Assembly: GCF_022539665.2 (NCBI RefSeq)
Contig: NC_081331.1
Span: 10,075,534 to 10,139,533 of the forward strand
Direction: 5' to 3'
Length of the DNA: 64,000 bases
From: Daphnia carinata
Lineage: Eukaryota > Arthropoda > Branchiopoda > Diplostraca > Daphniidae
A model generated the notes under the pieces. The model saw only the letters and a list, made by a program, of their open reading frames with translations. It searched no databases and was not told the DNA's origin. Of the stretch, positions 47,323 through 59,391 are shown piece after piece. The position numbers and the translations under genes are program-made. Positions within the stretch are counted from its first letter, which is position 1; every line of letters starts with the position of its first letter.

Positions 47323-49893
47323 TAAAACAAAGTACAAAATTGCTTCAAAAAATATCCAGATATTACATGTTGTTCCTTGAATCTAAGTGGAAAAATTCAA
47401 AGAGTGTAATAAATAATAATTGAATACTTACAGATAAACGATAAACCAATGGAAACAATGCTTACCATCAAAGGTGACAAAAACAAATAATGCGAAGAAA
47501 AAAAAAAAGTTGATAAATGTAATGTGTAAACACGGCTAACACAGACAATGAAAGAAACAAATTTTGGATAAAATATTTTATAAAAAAAATTTTATTGACA
47601 ATTCTCTGCACATTACAATTATTTTTGCAACTTTAAAAAGGCACAAGAGCCCTTTCAAAAGTTGCCGTCAACCCAGGCAGGGGGAGACACTGCCTTGTTG
47701 ACCCACCGGGGAGATTACCCGGTGATTGGCTAAGAGAAGCCGGAAGAAGAGCTGAAGATTTGGAACATTTTTACAGGAGCGATTAACCTTTAGTTCGGAT
47801 TTGTGGGTAGCCACATCGCCCTCCGTGAACACATCATCGGACTAAGCGGCACCCCACGTCCCCTTTCCGGCCAGAGCCCTCCAAACCTCGGTATATGTTA
47901 TTTTTATATATACCGTACAGTAGGGGCATGACCCCCTACGGGCTTATTACGAGTCAAGGGGAAACGGGGCTACGGAAAGGAAGGGAGCCCAGATATGCAC
48001 TTCAATTTTTTAAATATAAAATACCGTCTCGGGAATCCAAATTAAGTATAGAAATGTCATGTCATCCATCGAATCAATATAATTTATTCAGTGTCTTGCC
48101 CCAACCAAGAATCTTTTCAGATCCAATGTTACTATTAACCTATATTGAGAAAAGAAAAACAACACCATTAATCATATCAATTGTTGATCATGTAACTTAC
48201 ATGACTCATAGATTCAACTTCTGGTGGAAGCTTGGGAAAGGACATACAAATTGCAGATGAAAATCATTGTATAAGGCTCTTGAATGATAAAATAGCACCC
48301 CTAGAATGTTGCATTGTTGATAGTTGTGTTCCCAGTATGCTGAAAATTCTTTCCTATTGAATAAATATTTTTTTTTTTGATTAGACATGGGTGGCAAAAA
48401 GGAGGAGAAATGCTTCGTCATAAATTCAAAAAATTTTCAAGAAAATTCCTTTCATACCTAAAAAGTCCATGTATGATGTTCATCACTGCAATGCCAGCGA
48501 AGTGAAACATCTTTAGAGCCATTTAAGTACCCAGCTTCACCAACACTCTTAACGTAAAGGACAAGTTGTTCTTTAGCAAGAGAAGCAGCTCATACCTTAA
48601 TGGTAATGCACTTTCAGTGTTTTTCAACTGTAGGCTCAATCTTCCATCTTGTAACACTTCCAGATTTTACTTGATCCCCCTCTAAAATTCTGTGAATGCA
48701 AAATAACAGCATTAAAAATACTTTTTCAATAGACAAAAAACCGAAAAGTACCTAATCCATGTTTTATGTTGAACTCATGCCATTTCTGGGTTTCCGTACC
48801 ACACACATTTTCGGCCCAAATACGGTCCCACAAATGTTCAGTTCCTTCGCTGCATGGACTTATTACTAACAATTTTTTTAGTACAGTACTAACAGAATTT
48901 AAATTTAACACACTGTCAGGTAGTGGATTGAATAACTTAACAATAAATAATTGTTTTTTAAAATTCTATACTTATTTTGAATTCTTATTTGAAAAGTTTA
49001 GGTACCTGATTGTGTTCGCCTAACGCCAACTCATCCTCATGTTCACTTAGGGAAGAGTTTTGAAAAACCTCCTTCACTGTTTGGAAACTGTTCCGTTCCA
49101 ATTTATTCTTTTCCCCTAGCTGTGCTGGTAGACTCAAAATTTGAGCTTCAAAACACAAATGAATAAAAGCAAATAAATAGAATCATTACGTATTAGGCCT
49201 TACCATCCTTAGCTTTGCTGTTATCTAATATTTTGTGTTGTTCCAATAATTGGGCCTGCAGCTTCATAATTTGATCTAATAAACAATAATTAATAATTGA
49301 AAACCAATATAATAATGGTTTTACTTACTTACATGCCAACTCATCCTCACGTTCAGTTAGGGATGAGTTTGGAAAACCTCCTTCACTGTTTTGAAAGTGT
49401 CCAGTTCTAATTTGTTATTTTCCAGTAACTGAGCTTGTAGACACAAAGTTTGAGCTAAAAAACACAAATGAATAAAAGAACACAAATACAATCATTTCAT
49501 ATTACCATCCTTAGTTTTGTTGTCATCTAAGATTCTGTGCTGTTGAAAAAATTGAGCCTGCAGCTTCATAATTTTATCTAATAAACAATAATTAATAATT
49601 GAAAACTAATAAAATAATGTTTATACTTACCATCCTTATCTTTTATTATCTTATCCATTTTTAAATATTTTTCTCCAGCCACGAGTTTTTCTCCAGCCAC
49701 GCGTTTTTCTCCAGCCACGCTACTCCATTAACTGCTAATGGGATACAATTAACTCAAATTGCTTACATGCCTGTAATAACGAAACCGACTGATAGATGGC
49801 TACGGGTAGAAAAAAGAGAAAAAAGTACGATTTTTTTTTTTTTCCGCCATTTTTTTTTTTTTTTTTTTTATGTAAAACGGATTGCCATATTGC

Positions 49894-50732
49894 CATAGTA
49901 AAACGGATTGCCATAAAAAATGAAAAAGTGAGAAGGCATATAGCCTTCCCACTTTTGTCAAAATCGGCAAAAAACGACATCTCTTGGAATGCGATAGAAC
50001 TGACACCCTATAGTCAAAATTGAACGCTGAGTTCGATTATGTTAGTGGTTTTCTCGTTAAACCCCCCATTTTTTAATTTAAAATGTTTGTCTACGTGTAC
50101 TTCTAATTTGTAAGAGCAGTTCGTGGGCCGCTCCACGATCCGTCTTTGAAACCCCCCTGAAACTTGTGGCGAATCCGTGTTACAGACTGTTAGAAATCCA
50201 AATGGTGCCATGAAATGTGTATTTGCTAAAAATTCTTTTTCCCCTTCATTTATTCGTTTGCTTTTTAGCAACACTCAAAATATGGTATAAGATTTGGAAA
50301 CGATTTGCCCCTTATGCACACAGGCACACAACACATTCAGATATACCTCTAAATTATATGAATGCACAACACGAAGGATTTGTTTGGGCAATGCACGATA
50401 TTTCGGTAAAAAGGGATAGGGAACAAAAAAGGCACGACTGCGCTGCGGCGAAAGGCAGCTCTAGAGGGATCGGGAGGCTCATAATCATTGGGGAAGGAAT
50501 GCACTGAATCATTTTCACGTGTGATCGAACTATTTACAGTGTGTTACGGAATCCTGTCCGTTAACTAAAATCGTCGGGAGCGTAAATAAATTGAAAATAA
50601 ACAAGAATAAAATAATCGAGACAACACTAATAATAAGTGGTAGTATTTTTTAAACATTAGACGGAATAATTTCTCGATTTGTCTTAGGCGAACGTTATCC
50701 GATGAATTTTGTGCTTGTGGTGATGAAATTGA
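49894..50732. other. Repeat remnant and protease downstream region
   Basis: The first part (to about 50055) repeats sequence found left of copy B, including a degenerate palindrome. The rest is unique-looking, with the protease 3' UTR expected just left of 50733. No gene is supported. Confidence 0.5.
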
Positions 50733-53700
50733 CTAGCGAATGTTTTGCTCTATCCAGTCAACAAAAACGGGAATGTTGGTATAGACTCCCGGCAGTGACT
50801 CCCGAGCGCATCCGATGCCCCACGAGACCAGACCAATCAGCGTGGATCGACCATTACTTTCAATCGTCAATGGTCCTCCGGAATCACCCTATATTTACCA
50901 CGGGAAAAAAAAATTGTATGTCAGCAAAATATTTAGTGCAAAAACGGATCAATTATATCTTCACCTGACAAGAATCACGGCCTCCCTCTTTGTATCCCGC
51001 ACACGTAAAGACATTATAGATAGTCTCCCTTCTGCCTGCGTCTTTATACCACTTCTGACAGTCGCTGTTGTCGATGACACGGACGTCAACTGCCTGCAAA
51101 ACGTCCGGCACTGTCGCTCCACCTTTAACGAAAATGCCATTGAGAAAGAGAAAAAGAAAAATATTATAAATAATAATGATTAATACAATTTCAATGAAAA
51201 CTGAGGAAGGAGTAAACAACCGTGAGCTGTGCGGCCCCATCCTGTGACCGTTCCTGTTTGACCGACATAACTGGCTTTGGCTGGTGGTAGACAAACCGGG
51301 ATAATGTGTTCCTTGTACACTACATCGCGTTTGAGCTTCAATAAGGCGATGTCGTTCTGGAAGTCTGCTGGATTGTAGCTAGGGTGCACCTATTGGTGAA
51401 ACAAAAACATTAATTTTCCGTATTTTTCAATTCGCGTTGGTTGAACAAAGTGAATTAATACTGCACCTCTTTGCGTTCAATGTCGTAGTCTTCGTGAGGT
51501 TGAGGTTCGTTGGTGTCTTTCATATTCCATTCGCCTAGTCGCACTCGAATACCCGATGTTGCCGTACTATATTGAAACAAAGAGAAAACGAATAAAATTC
51601 CATCCAAATCGTTTTCAGAAGTTCTAAAGTGATACCTGTGCACGCAGTGAGCGGCCGTGATTACCCAGCGGTTGTTGATTAGCGCACCACCACACGACAC
51701 CCTCCTGGAGAGGTAGCTTGTTTTGACAATCGACGCCTATTATATAAATTCACAATTATAAAGACGGAACAATTTCAATTTAAAAGTTAATTTCACAAAC
51801 GTGAAGTAGAATAATTACCTGCCATGGAACTTTGCCAAAGCTTGTTTCGTGACCACCGACAATCCGATTCATACGAGTATAGGTCAATCCGCATTCTGTA
51901 ACCATTAGATATTTTGTTAGAGGAAGATTTTTGAGTTAAGACAAAAACTAGGACAATTATGAACAGACAAGCGAAATACAAGCGTGATCTTTTCATCTTC
52001 GACGAGTTAATATTAAAATAATTGCGGTGAAGACCATTGTGGCTAATTGTGTGATATGTCTACAGTTCGGCAGTGATTGCGCTAACTACGTGCTGTTCCA
52101 TAAATCCGGGTTCCGACGGAGGCTTGTGCTTTGAAATTCCCTTCGGTGCACCATCTCTGTAGATGTCAGTCTACTATTTTTCTCGAACCGACGGATGTGC
52201 GAGGCAACCGTAAGCACTAATCGTACGTGCTTCCAAATGTTTTGATTCAGTCCTACCACTGGGTCTTTCATATTGTGAGGGGCCACTTGAACTGGGACGT
52301 GTGGGCCTTAACAACAGGTTGAAAGCCGGTGGTCGAAAAAAGACCAAAGACGGACCATTCAACAGTGTCGGTCGTCGTGTTGTCGTCATCACAGGTGTCG
52401 TCGTCGTCGCTGATTATTTCAGACGTTTGATTTGTTATGTGTCAGTTATTACGTATACGTCACAACCCAATCAAATATGAATAATTTAAAAATCAAATAA
52501 AAAACAACAAAAAAAATCTAAATTTTTAAGAAAAGAAAACTGCATGAGGCCAAGGCCGATGCCCAGTCACAAGGCATTGTGAAAAGTTATTATAGTTGAC
52601 AATGATGATTGACATGCGATGTGCTATTCAACTACTTAGTCTATAAAGGCCAAGGGCGAAATGATTTGGTTTTGACGGCTGGTCCGAAAGTCACGTCAAT
52701 TGTTTCGTCGATTCGTTTTCTTCTTCGTCCAAACGGAAGGGAAGGGTGGAGGACAACTTACTTGCGTCATTCAGTGAAAACACTGGAGTCTGGACAGTAT
52801 TCTCTTTGTCGGCGGAATGGGGCACGCAACACTGCCAGAGAGGGCCACCGTTGCAAAGATCCTTCGTCTTACCGCCTGCGATGGTGCAGGCTAAACTCAG
52901 GCCGCAATTGTACTTGACAGCCTTATACTCGCAGTTTGGTTGTATCACTAAATTTTGGTAAGTACCATACAGACGTAAAAATCAGCCAAAATGAAGGCAT
53001 GCATTAACAAAGAAAACAGGCAAAAATTAAAAACCCCTATAACACAAAAGCACAAAATGCGCTTCGATGTTAACGATATTAAAGAGAGCGAGGGAAACCA
53101 TCGGCACGCCAAAAAAAAAAAAAATGAATGAGCGGAAAACCATGGCAAGATGGTTGAAGAAAACGCACAGACGCACCTAACCGACTTTCTCCTAAGCGCA
53201 TATCGTTCTCACCCATCAGCCTTTTACGTGCTGACATGTATATGTAGAAAGAAAGTCACGCGGTACGAGAAGTGTATGGCTGCGTATATAGTTGACCAGC
53301 AAAGCTCTCACAGCTAGCGCGTGATGTAATGTTTTCGCTTTCCCCTACTCTCAAAGCCGCATGGAGAAAACGGGAGCAGCGGAACAGATCGGAAATCCGC
53401 AATCCGTGATCACCGTCAAAACAACAAAGATCGAGCTAATAAATGAATGCAGAGCCAGGAGGGAATCTCATCCATTTAACCAACAAATACTTAGAACAAC
53501 ACGGGACAAAAACAAGCGTCCAAGGTGATGATCGAGAAACATTGGCCAAAAAACCTTTAAATTGTCGATTCACTGTTGGTTTCGGCTTCGGACGTTTGTT
53601 GCTGTTCTGTGTCGGCCGCTGGTCATGAGAAAAATGATTGCCTGGAGGTAGATCAGAAGGGAATTTGATTGTATTCTTGTGTGGAGGCCTCTTGACGGGT

Positions 53701-54143
53701 GGCCCAGGGAAGTTGAGATGCGAAGGAATCTGCTGTGGCGGAGGAAGCGGCGAAGGAGGACCTTGCAAATGAAAATTGCCTCCGTGCTGATTGTAATGAT
53801 GGTGGATGTTGAAATTCGGTTCAGGATTATTGAAAAAGTTGGGCACAACACCGTTGAATAGCGGCTCAAACGGCTTCAGAAAGCTGTTGACAGGATGAGG
53901 AAAGCGGCCGTTTGATTGTGCATTGGAAGGGTCTCGACGGCCATTTGGCGGATGGCGAAATGCCAGAGGAGGGGAGGATTCATCAACGATTTCATCGTCG
54001 TCCTCCGGAAAGAAAACTGTTCCGCTGGAGACCTCCGAGTCAGACAGGCTCGTCAACTGAGCTCTAGTCGTATCCAGGTCAGCGAGGAGTAGGACACAAA
54101 CGAGGGCCACGGCCGCCAAGGGAGAAATCCGCAGGATGTTCAT
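50733..54143 (-). CDS. Secreted trypsin-like serine protease with CLIP-like cysteine knot (proximal isoform)
   Basis: Nine exons: 54143-53555, 52947-52762, 52409-52257, 51895-51819, 51736-51636, 51566-51467, 51389-51221, 51122-50965, 50888-50733, giving 562 aa. Residues 1-28 are a signal peptide ([20 protein letters not shown] core). A Pro/His/Asn-rich region follows, then a six-cysteine CLIP-like domain (C-x8-C-x5-C ... C-x7-CC), a Thr/Arg/Pro linker, and an S1 domain. Activation would cut at NR|IVGG. The triad is complete: His in ITAAHC, Asp in NDIALL, Ser in GDSGGP; Asp six residues before the Ser gives trypsin-like cleavage after Arg/Lys. CLIP-type proteases act in zymogen cascades for immunity, melanisation, clotting or epithelial remodelling; which one applies here is not clear. 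The first donor (AAAG|GTTTTT) is weak but in phase. Confidence 0.85.
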
Positions 54144-54336
54144 TATTGTTTACTGCCAAAACGTACAAGTGCACTGAATAGGATGTCGAAGGGATGGGTC
54201 GAAAACGAACCACAAAGTCGGAGGTCACTGTTGTTGGATTTTACGCCGAATCATCCGCAACACACAAGAGAAGGCAGGCTGGGGCTGACGAGAGCGGATA
54301 TAATATTCGATCCTCCCCGTAGTCGCAACTAAGCTC

Positions 54337-54376
54337 AACTGATCTCAACGCAGATCGGTATACCCCCTTTATAAAG
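54337..54376 (-). promoter_or_regulatory. TATA box and initiator of the protease proximal promoter
   Basis: On the minus strand TTTATAAAGG (about 54367-54376) is followed about 35 bp later by TCAGTT (54342-54337), a standard arthropod initiator. The predicted start site near 54340 gives a 5' UTR of about 200 bp to the ATG at 54143. Confidence 0.7.
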
Positions 54377-56260
54377 AAGTGCCGCAGACGGAGAAAGAGA
54401 GAGGGCGAACGAAGAGGAGAAGGAAGAATAATAAAAACACCACCTTAGTTTTTCCCAACCTGCCCTAACTCAAGGCTTTGCTATTGGGTGGGTATGTGTT
54501 TTATTTTTAAGGGTTTCACTTCAAACATGGAGGAGGAGGTCGGCAGTGGTGGTTTCTTTTTCATGCCTTCAAGAGGGAAAACGAATGGGTGGGTAGCAAG
54601 GAGAAGAGAAACTTTCACCTTCTGAACGTTGGACGCACAACTTGGGAAATTTGTTGTCTACTACCAACAACGCAAGAAGCAGAGTGGAGGGAAACAAAAC
54701 ACGATCATCAGATATGCAAGCAGGTAAACAAATACGGGCAGCGGGCGAACGATTTCTGGGTCAGCATTAAAATAGATTTTAAAATAAAACTCGAGGCCTC
54801 TCTTACCCCAAATTTTGTTATCATTATATGTAAATTAGGCACAATCAGATACAATTTCAATTTGCCTACTACCGTGTACGAGCAGCCTCGATGAGAGAAA
54901 GAAAATGATCGGGTGGAACTAACTGTAAAACTATAAGCTCTCACCAATAGGCTGATGAAGCAGAATTTTCCCTCGCTTTTACTTTTCCCGAAATCTAACG
55001 AAAATGGTTCGCCATTTATGGAACACAACACGATTCATTAACATTTAATTGTTTCTATGCGTTCATTTACAGCGTTGGAACAAAAAGGAAAGGAAAAAAA
55101 GGGAAAGGTAATTTGATTCTGGTGTTACCGGTAGTTGTAAAAATCAAATGAATTGCAAAAGTTAGATAACCGATTGAAAAATTTTATCCCACCTACTAAT
55201 TGCATTCCGAAATAGATTGCATAGAGTGAGTCGGAAACATGGCAACAAAAAAAAAATCTAGTCCATATATCATATCGATTTCTAGACTTTCATCTTCTAG
55301 ATCGTTTCATTTTCCCTTCAGGGTAACAATGGCACATGGCGGTAGATTGGCGATGAGGTCTGTCGTCTAAGAAAAAGCTTTCTTTCTCCAACTTTCTGCC
55401 TTCATTAATACTAGGACAAACCACCGTAGTGGATGGGAACAAACATATTTACCGCTCGCAATTCGGGATCAACCTAGCTTTCTATTTCCCCCCCATCTGT
55501 CTTTTTCTCGGAAACTATGGGGCTCCCTTTTCTGACTTTAGAATAATATAGAACAACGAAATAAAGAAAAAAACATCGACGGAACTAATAGTAACGCACT
55601 CTATTCCTGTCGTGACCTTCACTCTGTCAGCTGGCAAATGCCAGAATAACCCGTGTCCGCTTTTTGTACCAATAAACATTGATAGTACAATGTCATGTCG
55701 TGTACGGTGTACATGGTCAGTCACCGGATGGTCTGTATTTAGGTTAGAGCTAGTAACTTTCCTTTTCTCTCTCTATACATGTGCATTTGCGTTCCTCTTT
55801 GCCCACCCATTTTCTCTCTCTACCTTTTGAAGGCGTCGCTTTTCTTCTCATTGTTACTTTTAACACGCAAAAAATAGCGATACCGAGTCCGGTTTTAGGA
55901 TGCTAAGATTCAATCAAGGGAAGATTATTAAGACTGACATTTTTTTTTTGCTGGGCGTAGCCGTTCCAAACCATTGGTCAGCAGCTGTTATGAGCATTTA
56001 TTTTCTGAACCGTTTCTCCAGACAACACGGAGGATGGATGAGAAAAAAAAAAAGTTTGGTGCCAAAAAAGAAAAAATTCCCTTAACTTAAAGTAATTGCC
56101 TATTTGTTTTGATGCTTTCCCCTTCTCGTTTTCTCCTTAATCTAAATGTGGCTGCCACCAATGGTTTTCATTTCTCTCTCTTTGTATCGTTAACAATTCT
56201 ACTGATACTATTTTTTATGCCCACAAAATTGAAAAGAATGAGATCAAAAAGGGGACTTAC

Positions 56261-59200
56261 ATTTGTTGAGTGTTTTGACCATGTTGCTGAAAATACCCCG
56301 AGCATCGCTCGTATTGCGGATGGTAGTCTGCTGGCCAGGCAAAGATTCCGCCTCATTAGTCAAAGTGTCTTGTTTCCAGAGGTTTTCAGACGTCGTCACC
56401 AAGTCCTCGTCGTTTGGCTCTACAATTGCCAAAGAGGTAGTCGGTGTAGCGATCGTCGTGGTAGTAACAGCCGGAGCTTGCTCCTTCTCTTCTCGGCCGC
56501 CTTTAGTCGGCATCTCCTTAAGCGTGTTGGCATTATCCCCACTCACTAGGCAAAACGAACAGACCACGTTAAAATAAAATATGGCAATGACAAAAATGCA
56601 ATGAAGTTATGGACATCATTAAGTTTCTTTAGCGCCGCAGCTGACGCTAAATCATAAATAGAAGAGAACCGAGAGAGAAAGTCACGCGTTTCTTCTATAA
56701 GGATTCATTTATGCTAGGCTGTATCGGACGAATCACACGCTCAAGTAGAAAGTACAGTATGTTCCCTAAAAGTATGCTAATAAGCTGTGTGTGCATGAGG
56801 CTGCCGAATCGTATGGCTCAGCGAGGTACAAAACAATTTTTTTACAGCATTTACTGGCAAGTGGGATCGCCTAAAAACGGAAATGCACCATCGGAAATAT
56901 TATAAGCCCTAAACTTTCGCTTTCTTTCTTATCGCTTCAATTGAGAGTGAAAGTCCCCCCGTAAACGAACGTTTTACCATGAAAGATACATATAGTAGCT
57001 TTTGTGTTAGGCAGATAAAGAGGTAGAAGGAAAAGTGAGATAAAAAAAAGATTAGCGTGTCGTAGAGCTGGTCGTCCATCGTATTGGAACATAAAGTGGT
57101 TGTGCAACAAATAAACAGTGTGAAGAAAAGCGAAAGGGAAAGCCGGTGGCATTATTACCAACGTCCTATTGGATACCTGTAACATTGCACTAATCTGTCC
57201 CAAACTTGAACAAACACACGCAGACCCATACACGCCCACAAAGATTCAAAACCAGAAGTTGTCGTCATGTTGGCGGTAGAGAAATCTTTCGGCGGTTAAT
57301 ATTTAAAATTTACTTTCTATCTCTGCGATTTTTTCATCTAACTACTGGACAATCTTTACCGCAAAATTTCTTTTTTATTACGTCTCATGCAAGATTTATC
57401 TTTGCCATTGGCTGGTAAATGGCTGCCCGGGAAACCATTACACTTTATGATACTGCTCTCAAAAAAAGCGGAAAGAAATCAATTATAGCGAGGAAAAGAT
57501 TCTTGCACGATTACTAGGAAACTAATGAAACCTGACGTAAAATATTTTGCCTCTACCACCGATTGGCAGGATGTAATATAAACAAATTAAAACTTAAATT
57601 TACCTTGAATGGCTCGTGAGGTCTCGTCGTGGCCTTGGGATGGCGTATCATGAGCATCTTTGACGGCTGCAGCAGAGGCGATCCAGGATGATCGGCGGAA
57701 CCCCGACCGAAAACCTGTTCGAAGGGCCGGATGTTGGTGCTTGAGCCCCGAAGTCGCGGCCGTTGCCAGTGCGATCAGCTCCAATGTTAGGAGCAATAGA
57801 AAGTACCCGGATATCCTATAAAGTAAAGAGTGAAGAAATCAAAAGTGTGCTAGCACGTACGGAATTCATTGCATCAGCAAAAACAATAAACTGAATTTCT
57901 TGGCCAAAGTCTAGACTTCCGTTTAATTTCTCTGTTGCTTAAGCCTAAATTTATTTGTGATTAACGCCCCTGTGTCGAAATGGACAGTAACGTCTTGTAA
58001 AACAAAAGAAAAAGAGATGGCGCGAGCAATAAGAAAGCCACCACATTTTCATCACCCCTGAACTAAATCCAATGAAGACAAGAAGGGATGACGCCATGTG
58101 CGGGTGTTGAATTGAAGTAACGCGTGAAAAGTTTTTCAGCAAAGCTTTCGAAAAAAAAAACGGCAAAACATCTTCCTTCCCAAACAACTGGTGCCATCTA
58201 GCGAACAGCATAAAACTCTGACAGAATCCCTGGGTAGAAAGTTGTACCAACCGCGCCTGGTACATACACACAATCGGACACAATTCAACAGTGAAGGTTC
58301 GAGCGGCGGAAACAAAACACCTCCAATTCGGTCGGATATTACCTGCTGGTACAAAGAACCTAGTAAACAAAGCACAAAAGCGATAGCAGAGAAGAAGAGC
58401 ATATTCAGAATAGATATGTAGGAATACAAAGAGAAAAAAGAGAAAGAGAAAGCAAACAAAATACTACATGACCTATATACTATCTTGTCAATGGCTGTCG
58501 CTAAATATCCATTTACAATTGCAAACGAGGTCGTAAATTCTCTTTAATGCACATATCCTTAAAAAGAAATAAGCAAACAAAAATTGAGCATCTTCCAGGT
58601 GTCTGTTTGCTCCAACCAAAACATTGCAGTAATGGAAAAATTTTAACGCCATTCGCGTGGAACGTCACTCGTCCAAAGATCAGTGGCCGACTTCAATAAG
58701 TTTTAGGATGGAGTAAAGTAAGTCAAACCGACGACCTGATTGCTGCTAACCAAGTTGCACGCCATCACTTGCAAAAAAAAAAAGTGTGGAAAGGTAAATG
58801 AATACTAGACTCGCTTCCCGACGTCGGTCTGATTATTAAATGGGCGTAAAAACAGGAGGGTTCTACGACACACGATCGAATTTTCACTTCCAGGATGACT
58901 GATGATTGTGTTTCTTTCTTTCCATTGTGGAAGGCGTTTCCGGACGAATCCGACAACTGTTAATCCCTCAATGATGTGCTTGACGATCCAGTTTACTAAG
59001 CGCTTAACTTCGCATAATAGCGTGGGCGAATAAAGGCCAACGGCATCCGGTGAAAGTCTGATGGGGCATTTAGAAATATTTTGGCAGAAAAGATGAATAA
59101 TAAGAAAATAATAAGGAAGAAAGAGAAAAAAAAAACTAGAAGATGATCATGAGCTTTCCCCAAGAGTTGGAAAACGCTCGACGCACGCAAAAAGTGGACT

Positions 59201-59391
59201 GAATTTCCCATGTGGACTGAATTCTTGGTCATGCTTTTGTGCACGCGACACAGTTCCTTTTTCACGCGCTCAACAAACGACCGAAATAAACTTCACGTTT
59301 TGCGCGATGTAGTTGGCGTTCGATATCTCACGTTATGACAGTTATGAAATTATTTCAACATAATAAAGTTAAACAAAGTGACTTACCGCAT
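56261..59391 (-). CDS. Distal 5' exons, probably alternative N-terminus of the same protease
   Basis: Three linked exons: 59391-59387 (ATGCG), 57815-57604 and 56545-56261. They encode a signal peptide (MRISGYFLLLLTLELIALAT), a Gly/Arg/Ser region and a Thr-rich acidic spacer (PAVTTTTIATPTTSLAIVEP). The last exon ends AAAT|GTAAGT in phase 1, and no further coding exon lies before 54143. The next phase-1 acceptor with recognised protein is 52947, the CLIP-like exon, which would give [11 protein letters not shown] and a 533-aa isoform. The proximal first exon at 54143-53555 also ends in phase 1, so the two starts are interchangeable. Alternatively this is a separate gene whose 3' end I have missed. 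Confidence 0.6.

Larger units (their letters stand above)
44317..49893. mobile_element. Giant inverted-repeat (foldback) element, copy B, complete
   Basis: The outer ends are inverted copies: CTATGGCAATATGGCAATCC at the left and its complement at the right (about 49873-49893). Arms of about 2.5 kb (to about 46890 and from about 47425) face across a loop of about 535 bp. Each arm holds exon-like blocks of a coiled-coil protein, an outward open frame, a GC-rich hairpin block (about 46430-46720 and 47600-47890) and, in the loop, three tRNA-like sequences. The left arm has a 342-bp tandem duplication, the right arm a separate duplication of about 312 bp and a deletion near 48588. No transposase or reverse transcriptase motif is seen. 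A clear target duplication could not be fixed. Confidence 0.85.

Noticed and set aside
44310-49900. Target-site duplication for copy B
   Set aside because: Flanks GATTAG and TAGTAA share only two or three bases and the ends can be shifted; not enough to claim.
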